Positions 42,791-51,461 of a stretch of DNA of 64,000 nt are shown one piece after another. The notes beneath the pieces were generated by a model. It was not told the origin of the DNA. It saw nothing but the letters and a program-made list of their open reading frames with translations, and searched no databases. Numbering within the stretch: position 1 is the stretch's first letter; each line of letters begins with the position of its first letter. Both the position numbers and the translations under genes were made by a program. The stretch is from JABSSA01 sp039984715 (lineage in GTDB: Bacteria > Pseudomonadota > Alphaproteobacteria > Rhodobacterales > Rhodobacteraceae), in assembly GCA_039984715.1 (NCBI GenBank), contig JBDWUA010000015.1, forward strand, positions 186,001 to 250,000. The letters run 5' to 3'.

Positions 42791-43900
42791 CTAGCCTTTT
42801 GCGGGTTCGGGATTTTCATGCAAGAGCTGAACTAGGTTTCCGCTCTTGTCTTGCACCCTCTTTTCATCCGCATTGCGCCATTGGATAGGTGTAAAGCCGG
42901 TCACACGTCTAAATTCACGATTGAAGTTAGATTTGGTCTGAAATCCAACATCAAACATAATGTCCGTGACCGGTTTGTCCGTCGCCCTCAAAAGCGAACA
43001 GGCTTCAGCAACACGGAATTCATTCACAAATTGGGAAACGTTTTTCGATCGCCGTTGATTGATTGAAATGGAAACATGCCGACCAGGAATACCCAAGCGC
43101 CTTGCAAGGCGGTCAAGGTTCAAATCCACATCTCGATACAACTTCTTGCTCAACAGAAGTTCTTCGATGTCAGCGATGATTTTTTCTTGGTCCTCGGTCT
43201 GTATTACCAACTCTTGCGAAATATTAGCAGATTTTTCGCCCTCTAGCGCTGGGCTGTCTGATTTCAGCGGAGTTGGTGAATGCGCATTGTTTGCGGCGGC
43301 AATCGCCAGAATGATCAACAGCAACACGTTGCCAATGCTGATCAACCGCATAGCGGTGTGTTGGGACGCGTTTGTGATTTCGAGATACACAAACAAATCA
43401 AGTGCTGCATAAAGCAACAACGAAAACGCGGCGAAGACGATTGTCCTGTATGCCGATCCAACATTTTCAAACGACGCAAGATAGAGCGAGTCAGATCCTG
43501 ATCGCATCAAAAACAATATTGCGACTGCATACGCCGTAAATAGCACAATAATCATACTATCGATGGCAGATGGATACAGAAACATAAGAGCCACGATGAG
43601 AATTGGCCCAATGGAATGCGCTGCCCATTGCACAGGTGGGCGTAAATCCCGTCGGATGAGTTTAGCGACGCCACAATATACCAATGACGGTAATATTGCA
43701 TTGCAAAGCGGTATCAACACCGCAACGACCGTCACGTCGAATCCCCAGCGCAAGCCCACCAAGAATACTTGAACAGCGGTGACAATCATAAGCGCAAAGA
43801 ATGAAACGTTCAGCTCGCTGTTTCTGTTTTTCAAAAAAACGTAGAGAGCTAAAGCAAGAAGAGAAAAAGACACAAAAAACTGAATTGGGAGATGTATCAT
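42791..43900 (-). CDS. Membrane-anchored AraC-family regulator
   Basis: 369 residues. The N-terminal half has about seven membrane helices (residues 5-215; for example FFVSFSLLALALYVFL and LISIGNVLLLIILAIAAANN). The C-terminal half is an AraC-type HTH pair: DLNLDRLARRLGIPGRHVSI (about residue 270), then VTDIMFDVGFQTKSNFNREF and RVTGFTPIQWR. This layout is that of membrane regulators which sense an outside or membrane signal. The target may be the exporter operon or the PPTase gene; that is inference. Confidence 0.9.
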   Translation of the reverse strand: MIHLPIQFFVSFSLLALALYVFLKNRNSELNVSFFALMIVTAVQVFLVGLRWGFDVTVVAVLIPLCNAILPSLVYCGVAKLIRRDLRPPVQWAAHSIGPILIVALMFLYPSAIDSMIIVLFTAYAVAILFLMRSGSDSLYLASFENVGSAYRTIVFAAFSLLLYAALDLFVYLEITNASQHTAMRLISIGNVLLLIILAIAAANNAHSPTPLKSDSPALEGEKSANISQELVIQTEDQEKIIADIEELLLSKKLYRDVDLNLDRLARRLGIPGRHVSISINQRRSKNVSQFVNEFRVAEACSLLRATDKPVTDIMFDVGFQTKSNFNREFRRVTGFTPIQWRNADEKRVQDKSGNLVQLLHENPEPAKG

Positions 43901-44755
43901 GATTATTGCATTTCTACCCGTATTTTTATCGTTTCAAACTATAGTGACTGAAAGCCTTAATCATCTCAACGATTTACCCGCAGGGTAAGCACGATGGGCG
44001 AGTGTCGTCGAAACCATTAAAATACACGCATCACGCGAAGATTGATACAGCCAATCAAGTAGAGAGCAGCGAAACGCCGCACTGACTTGACATGATATGG
44101 CTCTGACCACTTGAAATTACAATGAATTTTCTGCCCCAGCGCATCAACAGATGGCACCGAGGCAGAGGGGGGATAACCTTGTTCTTAGGAGGCCACTCCT
44201 TCTTCTAACATGCGTAGCAGCGTTACCATGAGAGCCTGAAAAACGTGACGCCCGCCGACGACTTTGGGCGCGACACAGCCATTCTAAGACAACGAGAAAG
44301 GATCAAACGAAAGACACTCGAACAGCGTCGCTTGCATCACGGACAACCCGCCGCGTAATGAAACAAACCGGATGAGCCCAACTCTCTCATCGTTTAGGTC
44401 GCTCGTGGTTCCAAAACCCTGACGACGGATAATCAAGCGTGGTTTCTAGGCTCAGTCACCACGTTTTTATTGAATATATACAATATATTAGAAATATTCG
44501 GGTTAGCGGCAACTTCCGTTAGTGAAGCAAAAGCAGCCGCCATCAGAGACCTGAATTGTACTCACATCGGACCTAGATCGTGGTTTAGTCAGGTAAGACC
44601 CTGTAAACCGCAAAAAATATGGCGGAAAATAAGTCTCGGGTTAAGTAGCATATCAGGAAATACGTAATTATGGACGTACTACATCATATCATTTCGTACG
44701 GACCGTGGAGTACGCCAGTTATTTTTGTCACGGCTCACTCAGATTCCAAACCAAG
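43901..44755. other. 855 bp without a supported gene
   Basis: AT-rich in parts. A 65-codon plus-strand frame at 44470-44667 has no ribosome site and no family similarity and is not called. The left end should contain the AraC-type gene's promoter, the right end that of the PPTase gene. Confidence 0.5.
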
Positions 44756-45565
44756 ATGGGTAAAGTTATGCTGACCACGGACCCAAACACTTTGGACCTC
44801 GACCTAGAGGGTCGGTCAAATGGGTTTCTATCGCTGGTCAAACAGTTTGAAACCGGCAAACCGAATGAGCTTGGGCTCATGTGCCGCTATGATCAAAACA
44901 AGTTTAGCCCTGATCTTTTCGTGCCGCTTGAGGTCTTGCGTCCAAGGCAGTTGAAGAATGCCATTGCGAAACGACAATCGGAATACCTTGCAGGTCGCAG
45001 CCTTGCGCAATCTGGCTTGGGGCTGATGGGGTGCTCGCAAACTAACATTCCAAAAGGACAGGGTGGCGCCCCTCAATGGCCCGAAGGCGTTTCAGGATCC
45101 ATCAGCCACTCTAAAGGGACATGTATCTGCCTATTGTACCCGTCGTCACAGGCATTGGTTGGTGTCGACATTGAAACGGTAGGAAAAGATAGAGCAATAA
45201 CAGCTATTTTACGCATGGTGTTCACGCCGCTAGAACGTCGTTTGGCCGATACTCAATCCATGTTTGACAAGGCCACATTCGCGACCCTTTTGTTTTCCGC
45301 CAAGGAAACACTGTATAAACTTCTCTTTCCGGTGGTTGGGGAATACTTCGGGTTTCCCAGCGCCGAGATGCGCGCACTACCAAATTCATCTGTGCTGCGT
45401 CTCTATTTAACGCGCGATCTACATCCTACATTGCCGAAGGGTGCCTTCTTTGACCTCAATTACAAAATCTATGAGGATCAAGTCGTGACATGGTCCATAT
45501 TGAGAGAAGGTATTGGCAAAGATACGCACAAACATTGCGTCGCTAAGATAAGCGCCATGGAATAA
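44756..45565 (+). CDS. 4'-phosphopantetheinyl transferase (EntD/Sfp type)
   Basis: 269 residues from ATG 44756; GTG 44705 and ATG 44768 are alternatives. Motifs: KRQSEYLAGRSLAQ (about residue 75), ISHSKG, GVDIE (metal Asp and Glu), and FSAKETLYKLLFPVVG (the KExxxK motif). It moves the phosphopantetheine arm from CoA onto a carrier protein of a peptide or polyketide synthase. No carrier protein or synthase lies in this window, so its partner is elsewhere or lost. It faces the zinc operon convergently. Confidence 0.88.
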   Translation: MGKVMLTTDPNTLDLDLEGRSNGFLSLVKQFETGKPNELGLMCRYDQNKFSPDLFVPLEVLRPRQLKNAIAKRQSEYLAGRSLAQSGLGLMGCSQTNIPKGQGGAPQWPEGVSGSISHSKGTCICLLYPSSQALVGVDIETVGKDRAITAILRMVFTPLERRLADTQSMFDKATFATLLFSAKETLYKLLFPVVGEYFGFPSAEMRALPNSSVLRLYLTRDLHPTLPKGAFFDLNYKIYEDQVVTWSILREGIGKDTHKHCVAKISAME

Positions 45566-45659
45566 CCCTAAGACCTTTCACAAAATCTAGTTGGGTTTCT
45601 CACATCGAAGATTTTTGGGGGGGAGATTGATCCGTCAAAGGTCATCCGCCCTCAACGCT

Positions 45660-46172
45660 TTAAAAAGCGCGGAACGGTTCGACAGAGTCCGCAGTCAACG
45701 AATAGCCAACTTGGGCAAGGTGTGTTGAGACTGACGAGATACCAAATTTGCCAATTACTCTAACCGGTTCGAACAGTTTTGGGCTTTCGAATGGAATTTG
45801 TGTTGTCACGAAAACCAGTTGGTTGGCCGGTGGGGGCGGGACATGAACACAAGCACCCACGTATGGCACTAAAATGAAAGACGTAACGCCCGTACCGCTG
45901 TAATCGATGGGTACGACAAATCCGGAAAGCCGAACAATCTGACCGTTCCAATCAGGTCTAACGCCTGTTGATGCTGGTTGTCGGCCATACTGCCCCGCAC
46001 TTTCATCATGCTCAAGCAATTCGCGCACAACGTTTGGGATGAATGTTTGGTTTTCCGGTAACAGATCGTACCACTCAAGGTCGATATAGGTATCGGCCTG
46101 TGCCAACCTTGGCGTCAGTGCTGCCGTTGCCATTCCGGCCAAAACTGCCCGGCGTGACAAAAATCGCTTCAC
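45660..46172 (-). CDS. Exported DUF3299 protein, copy 2
   Basis: 170 residues from GTG 46172, which overlaps the stop of the upstream DUF3299 gene (GTGA). The signal MKRFLSRRAVLAGMATAAL ends near residue 26 and contains a twin arginine (SRRAVL), so Tat export is possible. Mature blocks GFVVPIDYSGTGVTSFILVP and YVGACVHVPPPPANQLV are the DUF3299 core, with one cysteine and one histidine that may bind metal. It ends the zinc-related operon. Confidence 0.83.
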   Translation of the reverse strand: MKRFLSRRAVLAGMATAALTPRLAQADTYIDLEWYDLLPENQTFIPNVVRELLEHDESAGQYGRQPASTGVRPDWNGQIVRLSGFVVPIDYSGTGVTSFILVPYVGACVHVPPPPANQLVFVTTQIPFESPKLFEPVRVIGKFGISSVSTHLAQVGYSLTADSVEPFRAF

Positions 46173-46669
46173 CACTCGTAAACTTCCATTTCCTCGGCCG
46201 CTATTGAATAGCCCGTTTGACCAAGTTTGGTGGACTGCAATTGTGTGCGCAATGTTCCCGTGACCCAGACCGGGTCCCAAAGCTGATCCCCCGGCCAAGG
46301 TTTCGAAGCGTTCACCATCACAAGCTGGTTTGCAGGGGGCGGCGGTGTATGGATGCAAGCACCAACATACGGCACGAGCATGAAATTGGTGACACCCTCG
46401 GCGCTCACGTCAAATGGAATGATGAACCCCGGCATTCTGACATACGCGCCATTCAGGGTTTCGTTCATTTTGGTCGCGTTGGCATCGTAAACGGGATTCC
46501 AAGTGTCGTTGATCTCGTCGACGTCGCCTTCTTCGATGATTTCAGAATATGGCAAACCCGGCGGAATAAGATCATCCCACGTGATTTCGCGCGCTGTCGC
46601 CGCAAACGCAGTCTGTGGTGTCAGTGCGACGCCTGACATGAGCATTAAGGTTGTTCTGCGATCTAGCAT
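46169..46669 (-). CDS. Exported DUF3299 protein, copy 1
   Basis: 166 residues from ATG 46669 with GGAGG 7 bases upstream. Signal peptide LDRRTTLMLMSGVALTPQT, cleavage near AFAA. Mature core GFIIPFDVSAEGVTNFMLVP and YVGACIHTPPPPANQLVM, parallel to copy 2, so the genes are a tandem duplication. Role unproven; the family is linked to zinc uptake in the Vibrio zrg operon. Confidence 0.83.
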   Translation of the reverse strand: MLDRRTTLMLMSGVALTPQTAFAATAREITWDDLIPPGLPYSEIIEEGDVDEINDTWNPVYDANATKMNETLNGAYVRMPGFIIPFDVSAEGVTNFMLVPYVGACIHTPPPPANQLVMVNASKPWPGDQLWDPVWVTGTLRTQLQSTKLGQTGYSIAAEEMEVYEW

Positions 46670-46691
46670 TGGAATCCTCCAGCTATTGGCG

Positions 46692-47942
46692 TCACGTTTT
46701 GACAATCATACCATCAGCCACGGACATTCGGTAAGCCCTGATTGCGGGTATAATGCTCACAATTGCGCCAGCACAGACAACACCAAGCAGAACCCAGACC
46801 TCGCGCAGCGTTGGTGCATCAATTGGCAGCCATAGGCCAAACGCACTGTCTAGGATCGGCTGCGCAACGACCAAACCAATGTACAAGAACACCAAACCAA
46901 GCAAGGCACCGACCGCCGCCATCACCATGGCCTCAAGGACAAGCATGCTGAGGATTGTGAATGGACGCGCACCCATTGCCCGAAAAATAGCCATCTCTCG
47001 TCGGCGTTCGTTGAGGCTGGAAAAAATTGTGGCCATCATCCCAATCAACGCGGTGACAACGACCATGGCAGACACCGCAAGCAGCGCTGTTTCAGCAATG
47101 CCAACGATCCCCCACAGCTCTTGCAAGGCCACGCCGGGCAAGATCGCAAGCAGGGGTTCCTCGGTGTATTCGTTGATGGCACGCTGCAAGGTAAAGACCT
47201 GCAATGGGCTTTCAACACCAACCAGAGCCGCCGTAACCGCCTTGGGAACGAGGTTCATCTGGCGAATGACATCCGGTGGAGTTGATTGACCGGGGACCTG
47301 CGCACCGCTTTTCCAATCAACATGGATGGCTTCAATCGCTTCCATGCTGACGATGACAGTGCGGTCAACTGGTGTGCCGGTCTTTTCAAGAATTCCGGAC
47401 ACGCGGAACGGTTGGTCCTTGTGTTCGGAAAAGGACGCCAGCCCATGTGCAACGACGATTGGGTCATCCACGCTATAGCCCAGCGCGGTGGCGACATCCG
47501 CACCAATCACGGTGTCAAAAAGATCGTCCATGACAAGACCGTCTGCGATTTCCAACGATCTGCCTTGCCGATATTTATAGTGCTCAAAGAAGGCCTGCGT
47601 TGTGCCCATGACCCTGAATTGGCGATGGCTGTCGCCCAACGAAATCGGAACGATCCAATCGACATCGGATCGATTTTCAATGTCCTGATAGCTTTCCCAG
47701 GTGACGTTGTTCGTCGCATTTCCGATGCGGAAGACCGAATACAACAATAATTGAACAGATCCAGACCGCGCACCTACGATCAAATCAGTTCCGGATATCG
47801 TGTCGGCAAAGCTGGCTTTTGCCCCTGTCCGCACTTTTTCGACACCCAGAAACAGAGCCACGGACAAAGCAATGGCAAGGATGGTCATGCCCACCGTCAA
47901 TGCACGTGCAAACAGTGAGGCAATCGCAAGTCGCAAGATCAT
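46692..47942 (-). CDS. FtsX-type ABC permease of the zinc-related operon
   Basis: 416 residues: N-terminal helix (ALTVGMTILAIALSVALFLG), a periplasmic domain of about 240 residues, then three C-terminal helices. The cytoplasmic coupling segment is RRREMAIFRAMGARPFTI. This MacB-like plan fits the ATPase encoded next to it (4-base overlap). It probably works with the His-rich DUF2796 protein and the DUF3299 proteins, as in the zrg operon of Vibrio. Confidence 0.9.
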   Translation of the reverse strand: MILRLAIASLFARALTVGMTILAIALSVALFLGVEKVRTGAKASFADTISGTDLIVGARSGSVQLLLYSVFRIGNATNNVTWESYQDIENRSDVDWIVPISLGDSHRQFRVMGTTQAFFEHYKYRQGRSLEIADGLVMDDLFDTVIGADVATALGYSVDDPIVVAHGLASFSEHKDQPFRVSGILEKTGTPVDRTVIVSMEAIEAIHVDWKSGAQVPGQSTPPDVIRQMNLVPKAVTAALVGVESPLQVFTLQRAINEYTEEPLLAILPGVALQELWGIVGIAETALLAVSAMVVVTALIGMMATIFSSLNERRREMAIFRAMGARPFTILSMLVLEAMVMAAVGALLGLVFLYIGLVVAQPILDSAFGLWLPIDAPTLREVWVLLGVVCAGAIVSIIPAIRAYRMSVADGMIVKT

Positions 47943-48634
47943 GCGGCGGCTCTTTCGATCTGCGCGATGTCTTCCATACGGATCACCCTGTCAAAGCGGT
48001 CGCCAAGCCGTGGGTCATGGCTGACCATCAAAAGCGACGTATCGTACATGGCCGTCTGCGAAAACAGCAAATCAAGAAATGCGGCTTGGCTGTTGGCATC
48101 AAGGGCCGACGTGGGTTCATCTGCGATGATCAAAGGTGGTTGCCCGATCAATGCACGTGCGACCGCAACGCGTTGTTGCTGACCAACACTTAAGGCCGTG
48201 GCTTTTGCGCCAATAACGTCGGCGGGCAGCCCAAGCGCTGTGCACAGCGCGGCGGCTTCGGCAGGGGCGTCACCAACACGACCACGCCGCGCAGGCGCAA
48301 ACCGAAGTGGAAGCAGTATGTTGTCCAAGACCGACCCAAACGGCAGCAGATTAAACTGCTGAAAGATCACACCAATCTGTTCAGCGCGAAACTTATCCCG
48401 TGCACCACCTGCCAAGGTCGTGATGTGGGTTCCAGCGATGGCAACCGTGCCTTGGTTTGGCAAGATCGTCCCACATATCAGCGATAACAGCGTTGATTTC
48501 CCTGACCCGCTTTCGCCAAGCAATAAGACGGATTCACCCTTTGAAACCCTAAGGTCAGGAACAGTCAGAGAGAACGCAGAACGTCCCGACCAGCTATAAC
48601 CAACCTCAGAGATTTCAAGAATTGTGTCAGTCAC
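47939..48634 (-). CDS. MacB/LolD-like ABC ATPase of the zinc-related operon
   Basis: 231 residues. Walker A LLGESGSGKSTLLSL (about residue 37), signature LSVGQQQRVAVARALIG (the usual SGG reads SVG), Walker B LIIADEPTSALDANSQ, H-loop MVSHDPRLG. The ATG is 6 bases after the DUF2796 gene stop, and the stop overlaps the permease start. It provides energy to the membrane complex. Confidence 0.92.
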   Translation of the reverse strand: MTDTILEISEVGYSWSGRSAFSLTVPDLRVSKGESVLLLGESGSGKSTLLSLICGTILPNQGTVAIAGTHITTLAGGARDKFRAEQIGVIFQQFNLLPFGSVLDNILLPLRFAPARRGRVGDAPAEAAALCTALGLPADVIGAKATALSVGQQQRVAVARALIGQPPLIIADEPTSALDANSQAAFLDLLFSQTAMYDTSLLMVSHDPRLGDRFDRVIRMEDIAQIERAAA

Positions 48635-48640
48635 TTATGG

Positions 48641-49333
48641 TCAGCTTCCCAGTTTCAAAACGGGTTCGTCACGTTCGACTTCGTAGGCCTGCGCACCAGA
48701 GTCCGTGATGACTTGAATTTCAACTTCCAACGCATTTGGGAAGCTCTCAAAATAGGAAAAAGTGATCTGGGTCAAGGCATCGGGGTTGTCACAGGCCAGC
48801 GTGTATTCTGCGTGGAATTCTGTATGCCCTGCCTCGTCAGCATGATCGTCGTGGTCATGGTCGTCATGCTTTTCGTCGGCGTGCTCTTCATGTTCGTCGT
48901 GGTCATGTTCGTCATGCTTTTCGTCGGCATGCTCTTCGTGTTCATCGTGACCGTGGTCGTCATGCTTTTCGTCAGCATGCTCTTCATGTTCATCATGGCC
49001 GTGATCGTCATGATCATCTTCGGTTTCCAATTCGGCCTTCGCCTCGATCACTCTGCACGCTGCCGCCTCTGGCAGAACGAACAGATCAAGCGGCGCGCCA
49101 AGTGTGGCAATGGCAGTATCGATCGCGGCAAAGTCCGTATCGCTTTCTGCAGCATATTCAAACCCGACGATATCAGCGCCTGGTGCCTCGAAGGCCATTG
49201 CAACTGTTGTGCCATCAATCGCGATATTCAGCGTCCCAACGCCATGTTCATGCGCATCCAATTGACGAGAGTCTTGGGCGATAGCAGGCATTGCCGCAAC
49301 GAGAGCAATAAGAGAGAGCGAATGTTTCATCAT
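48641..49333 (-). CDS. His-rich exported DUF2796 protein, ZrgA-like
   Basis: 230 residues from ATG 49333 (or 49330). Signal peptide KHSLSLIALVAAMPAIAQ. The DUF2796 domain starts with QLDAHEHGVGTLNIAIDG. A His/Asp/Glu-rich region with three 16-residue repeats (HDDHGHDEHEEHADEK-like) fills about residues 105-170. A closing block follows (FHAEYTLACDNPDALTQITF). The His-rich part should bind zinc in the periplasm. Position between a Fur-family gene and an ABC transporter fits zinc capture. Confidence 0.86.
   Translation of the reverse strand: MMKHSLSLIALVAAMPAIAQDSRQLDAHEHGVGTLNIAIDGTTVAMAFEAPGADIVGFEYAAESDTDFAAIDTAIATLGAPLDLFVLPEAAACRVIEAKAELETEDDHDDHGHDEHEEHADEKHDDHGHDEHEEHADEKHDEHDHDEHEEHADEKHDDHDHDDHADEAGHTEFHAEYTLACDNPDALTQITFSYFESFPNALEVEIQVITDSGAQAYEVERDEPVLKLGS
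48861..49004 (-). repeat. Three 48-bp tandem repeats encoding the His-rich region
   Basis: Near-identical 48-base units start at 48861, 48909 and 48957, each beginning TCGTCATGCTTTTCGTC on the plus strand and encoding 16 residues rich in His, Asp and Glu. The count could vary between strains through slippage. Confidence 0.85.
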
Positions 49334-49361
49334 GTATCCAGTGTGCTTTGATTGAGTATAT

Positions 49362-49751
49362 TCAGGCCGCGCAGGTGCCGCATTGCCCGTGAATTTCAAC
49401 GATGTGCCGGTCGGACCGAAAATTGCTTTGGTCCGTCAAGCTTGTGAGTGTCGGCAAAAGACCGCTTCCGTCATGTTCTTGGACCGTGCCGCAGTCGTCG
49501 CAGATGGCGAGAACAGGAACGCTTTCGACGTGGTTGCAGCGACAAGGCACAAACGCCTTTATCGATTCCAACCGATGTGCGTGCCCCAAATCCGTTAAGG
49601 CCGAAAGTGTGCGATAAACCGTTGGAGGCGCTATGTCGGGTTCATCCACTTGAAGTTGCTCAAGGATTTGATACGCCGTCATGGGTCTTTCCGATGACTT
49701 CAACACACTTAAAACATCCGTTTGCCGGGCTGCTGCACGTTTTCTCATCAC
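49362..49751 (-). CDS. Fur-family regulator, probably zinc-responsive
   Basis: 129 residues with a winged helix (PPTVYRTLSALTDLGHAHR, about residues 43-61). Two CxxC pairs (ICDDC and CGTC) and His/Cys residues in CRCNHVE could bind structural and regulatory zinc. It heads the operon with the His-rich DUF2796 gene 28 bases downstream. A palindrome at 49777-49792 is a likely binding site. Zur rather than Fur is inferred from context; a second Zur is at 61853-62368. Confidence 0.85.
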   Translation of the reverse strand: MMRKRAAARQTDVLSVLKSSERPMTAYQILEQLQVDEPDIAPPTVYRTLSALTDLGHAHRLESIKAFVPCRCNHVESVPVLAICDDCGTVQEHDGSGLLPTLTSLTDQSNFRSDRHIVEIHGQCGTCAA

Positions 49752-49776
49752 TCGACCTCCATCTCACGGCCGTATT

Positions 49777-49792
49777 TTATTTTATAAAGTAA
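49777..49792. promoter_or_regulatory. Candidate Zur-type operator for the DUF2796/DUF3299 operon
   Basis: TTATTTTATAAAGTAA is a 16-base palindrome with one mismatched pair, 25 bases before the Fur-family start on the minus strand. Its AT-rich, TATA-centred form resembles Fur-superfamily boxes. It differs from the sites in the znuA-zur region. Confidence 0.45.
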
Positions 49793-49864
49793 CAAACAAC
49801 AAGAGAAGCATATCAACTTCACCTAACTGTCATGGGCACGCCTGTGCCGGTTCTGCTGTTGCGG

Positions 49865-50572
49865 TTACCCTTCGGCGGATGTTGCAGCACTTACCCCGAC
49901 CAAAGGAGATTGCGACATCCAGTCTTGCGCTGAATTAATCAGCTGCCTTGGCCCATCAAGAAAGATCGTTTTGTCATCGACAGCCGTCCGTACATCCACG
50001 TCACCCAGCCAAAGCGAAATCAAGTTTGCAAGCGTTGCGGTAAGGTACACATCAACCTCGTGACCGGGATCTTCGGGACACAAATCCACCGCATCGCCAT
50101 TCGCGATCACCCACCACGCATTCAGGTCTGAACGGTCTGATATTTGAATGAGGATAACCGTTTCACCGTCGGGTAAGTTTGCCGTTTTCAAAGTTCGGTG
50201 AAAATCCCACATGAACCCACCAACATCGCAATCCTGTGCCGCGATACTGCGTTTTCGCCACCTCATTCCCCAGACAGCCATGTTTTCGACAATAGGCCCG
50301 AGTTCTCGGCCAGAGCGTGTCAGTTTATATTCCGCGGCTTGCCCCGTTGGCGCCGCCTTGCGGATAATAATATCCGCCGCTTCCAAACTTTTGAGCCGCT
50401 TGCTTAAAATCGAAGGCGACATACGCGGAATCGCCTTTTGAAATCCGCCAAACCGCGTCGTTCCAAGGAACATTTCGCGCAACAGCAATAAGGTCCATTT
50501 GTCGCCCAGTATGTCTGCGGATGCCATCGCCGGGCACAAGCTGCCTGAGATATTCTTTGATTGCGTGTTCAT
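49865..50572 (-). CDS. HxlR-family regulator with C-terminal extension
   Basis: 235 residues, about twice the usual HxlR length. The winged helix lies in residues 10-105: CPAMASADILGDKWTLLLLR, then RMSPSILSKRLKSLEAADII. The remaining 110 residues resemble a sterol-carrier-like ligand domain (VDVYLTATLANLISLWLGDV). A cysteine at the usual HxlR redox position (LCPAM) is present. It is divergent from the MddA-like gene and may sense electrophiles or sulfur stress. Confidence 0.85.
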   Translation of the reverse strand: MNTQSKNISGSLCPAMASADILGDKWTLLLLREMFLGTTRFGGFQKAIPRMSPSILSKRLKSLEAADIIIRKAAPTGQAAEYKLTRSGRELGPIVENMAVWGMRWRKRSIAAQDCDVGGFMWDFHRTLKTANLPDGETVILIQISDRSDLNAWWVIANGDAVDLCPEDPGHEVDVYLTATLANLISLWLGDVDVRTAVDDKTIFLDGPRQLINSAQDWMSQSPLVGVSAATSAEG

Positions 50573-50607
50573 AAGATATGCATAGCGGATCGACGAACCA
50601 CCTGACT

Positions 50608-50624
50608 ACTACGGATTTTGTAGT
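50608..50624. promoter_or_regulatory. HxlR-type operator candidate
   Basis: ACTAC-N7-GTAGT, within TACTAC...GTAGTGG, lies 36 bases before the HxlR gene start and about 100 before the MddA-like gene. HxlR proteins such as YodB use TACT/AGTA-type palindromes, so this fits. Confidence 0.45.
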
Positions 50625-50722
50625 GGTTTGGTACAGAATAAGAAGTATCCCGCGCGCGCCCAAGCACAGACAATTTAGGCAACCCGGTTATTCGGATCAT
50701 TTTGTGCTGAAAGGAGCTCTTT

Positions 50723-51460
50723 ATGGGCCGCGCGATTACATTCATTTACGGCATTGTCGCTTATACCGTTTTTCTTGCGACCTTCGTGTATTCCATTGGG
50801 TTTGTCGGGAATTTCATTGTACCAAAATCCATAGATTCCGGTGTTCAGGGACCGATCGTATTTTCACTTTTGGTCAATCTAGCATTGCTTTCCATTTTCG
50901 CGCTTCAACACAGCATCATGGCGCGCCCCGCGTTCAAGCGCATGTGGACAAAGTTGATTCCTAGTGCCGCAGAACGAAGCACCTATGTGCTAATGACATG
51001 CGTTGCACTGATCTTGATTTTTGTATTTTGGCAGCCACTTGCGACACCAATATGGGATGTTAGAAATTCGACATTAGGCAGTACGTTGAATGTCCTGTTT
51101 TGGTCGGGCTGGTTGATCGTTTTGGCTTCTACCTTCATGATTGATCACCTTGATCTGTTTGGTCTCAAGCAAGTCTATGCCAACCTGAAACTTCGTAGCG
51201 CAAGGCAAGCAGGTTTCATCAAATTCGGTCTGTATAGGGTTGTTCGTCATCCCATCATGACTGGGTTTCTCATTGCTTTTTGGGCGACGCCATCGATGAC
51301 ACTTGGGCATCTTGTTTTCGCGACAGTGACAACCGGCTATATCGTGATTGCCGTATTACATCTTGAGGAAAAGGATTTGGTCGCCGAGATCGGGGATGAA
51401 TACGTTCGCTATCAACGCGAGGTCCCTGCCTTTTTACCAACTTTTGGACGGAGACTGTAA
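50723..51460 (+). CDS. mddA: MddA-like methanethiol S-methyltransferase (NnrU/ICMT superfamily)
   Basis: 245 residues with about six membrane helices. FALQHSIMARPAFKRMWTKL and ERSTYVLMTCVALILIF (about residues 60-105) are typical of MddA, and YRVVRHPIMTGFLIAFW plus HLEEKDLVAEIGDEYVRYQ at the end form the SAM-binding part of the ICMT superfamily. MddA turns methanethiol into dimethyl sulfide. A GGAG ribosome site precedes ATG 50723. The name rests on motif recall; NnrU and other relatives share the fold. Confidence 0.78.
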   Translation: MGRAITFIYGIVAYTVFLATFVYSIGFVGNFIVPKSIDSGVQGPIVFSLLVNLALLSIFALQHSIMARPAFKRMWTKLIPSAAERSTYVLMTCVALILIFVFWQPLATPIWDVRNSTLGSTLNVLFWSGWLIVLASTFMIDHLDLFGLKQVYANLKLRSARQAGFIKFGLYRVVRHPIMTGFLIAFWATPSMTLGHLVFATVTTGYIVIAVLHLEEKDLVAEIGDEYVRYQREVPAFLPTFGRRL

Positions 51461-51461
51461 A

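Noticed and set aside
44470..44667. 65-codon plus-strand frame
   Set aside because: No ribosome site, no family, and AT-rich sequence that yields such frames by chance.
48861..49004. Regular 48-bp spacing that could suggest a CRISPR-like array
   Set aside because: The units are contiguous with no unique spacers and encode the His-rich repeats of a protein. No cas gene is in the window.
48713..49351. A 212-codon plus-strand frame rich in Val, Met and Phe that looks like membrane helices
   Set aside because: It is the antisense of the His/Asp-rich repeats of the DUF2796 gene (GTG/GTC/ATG runs), a known artefact of such repeats.
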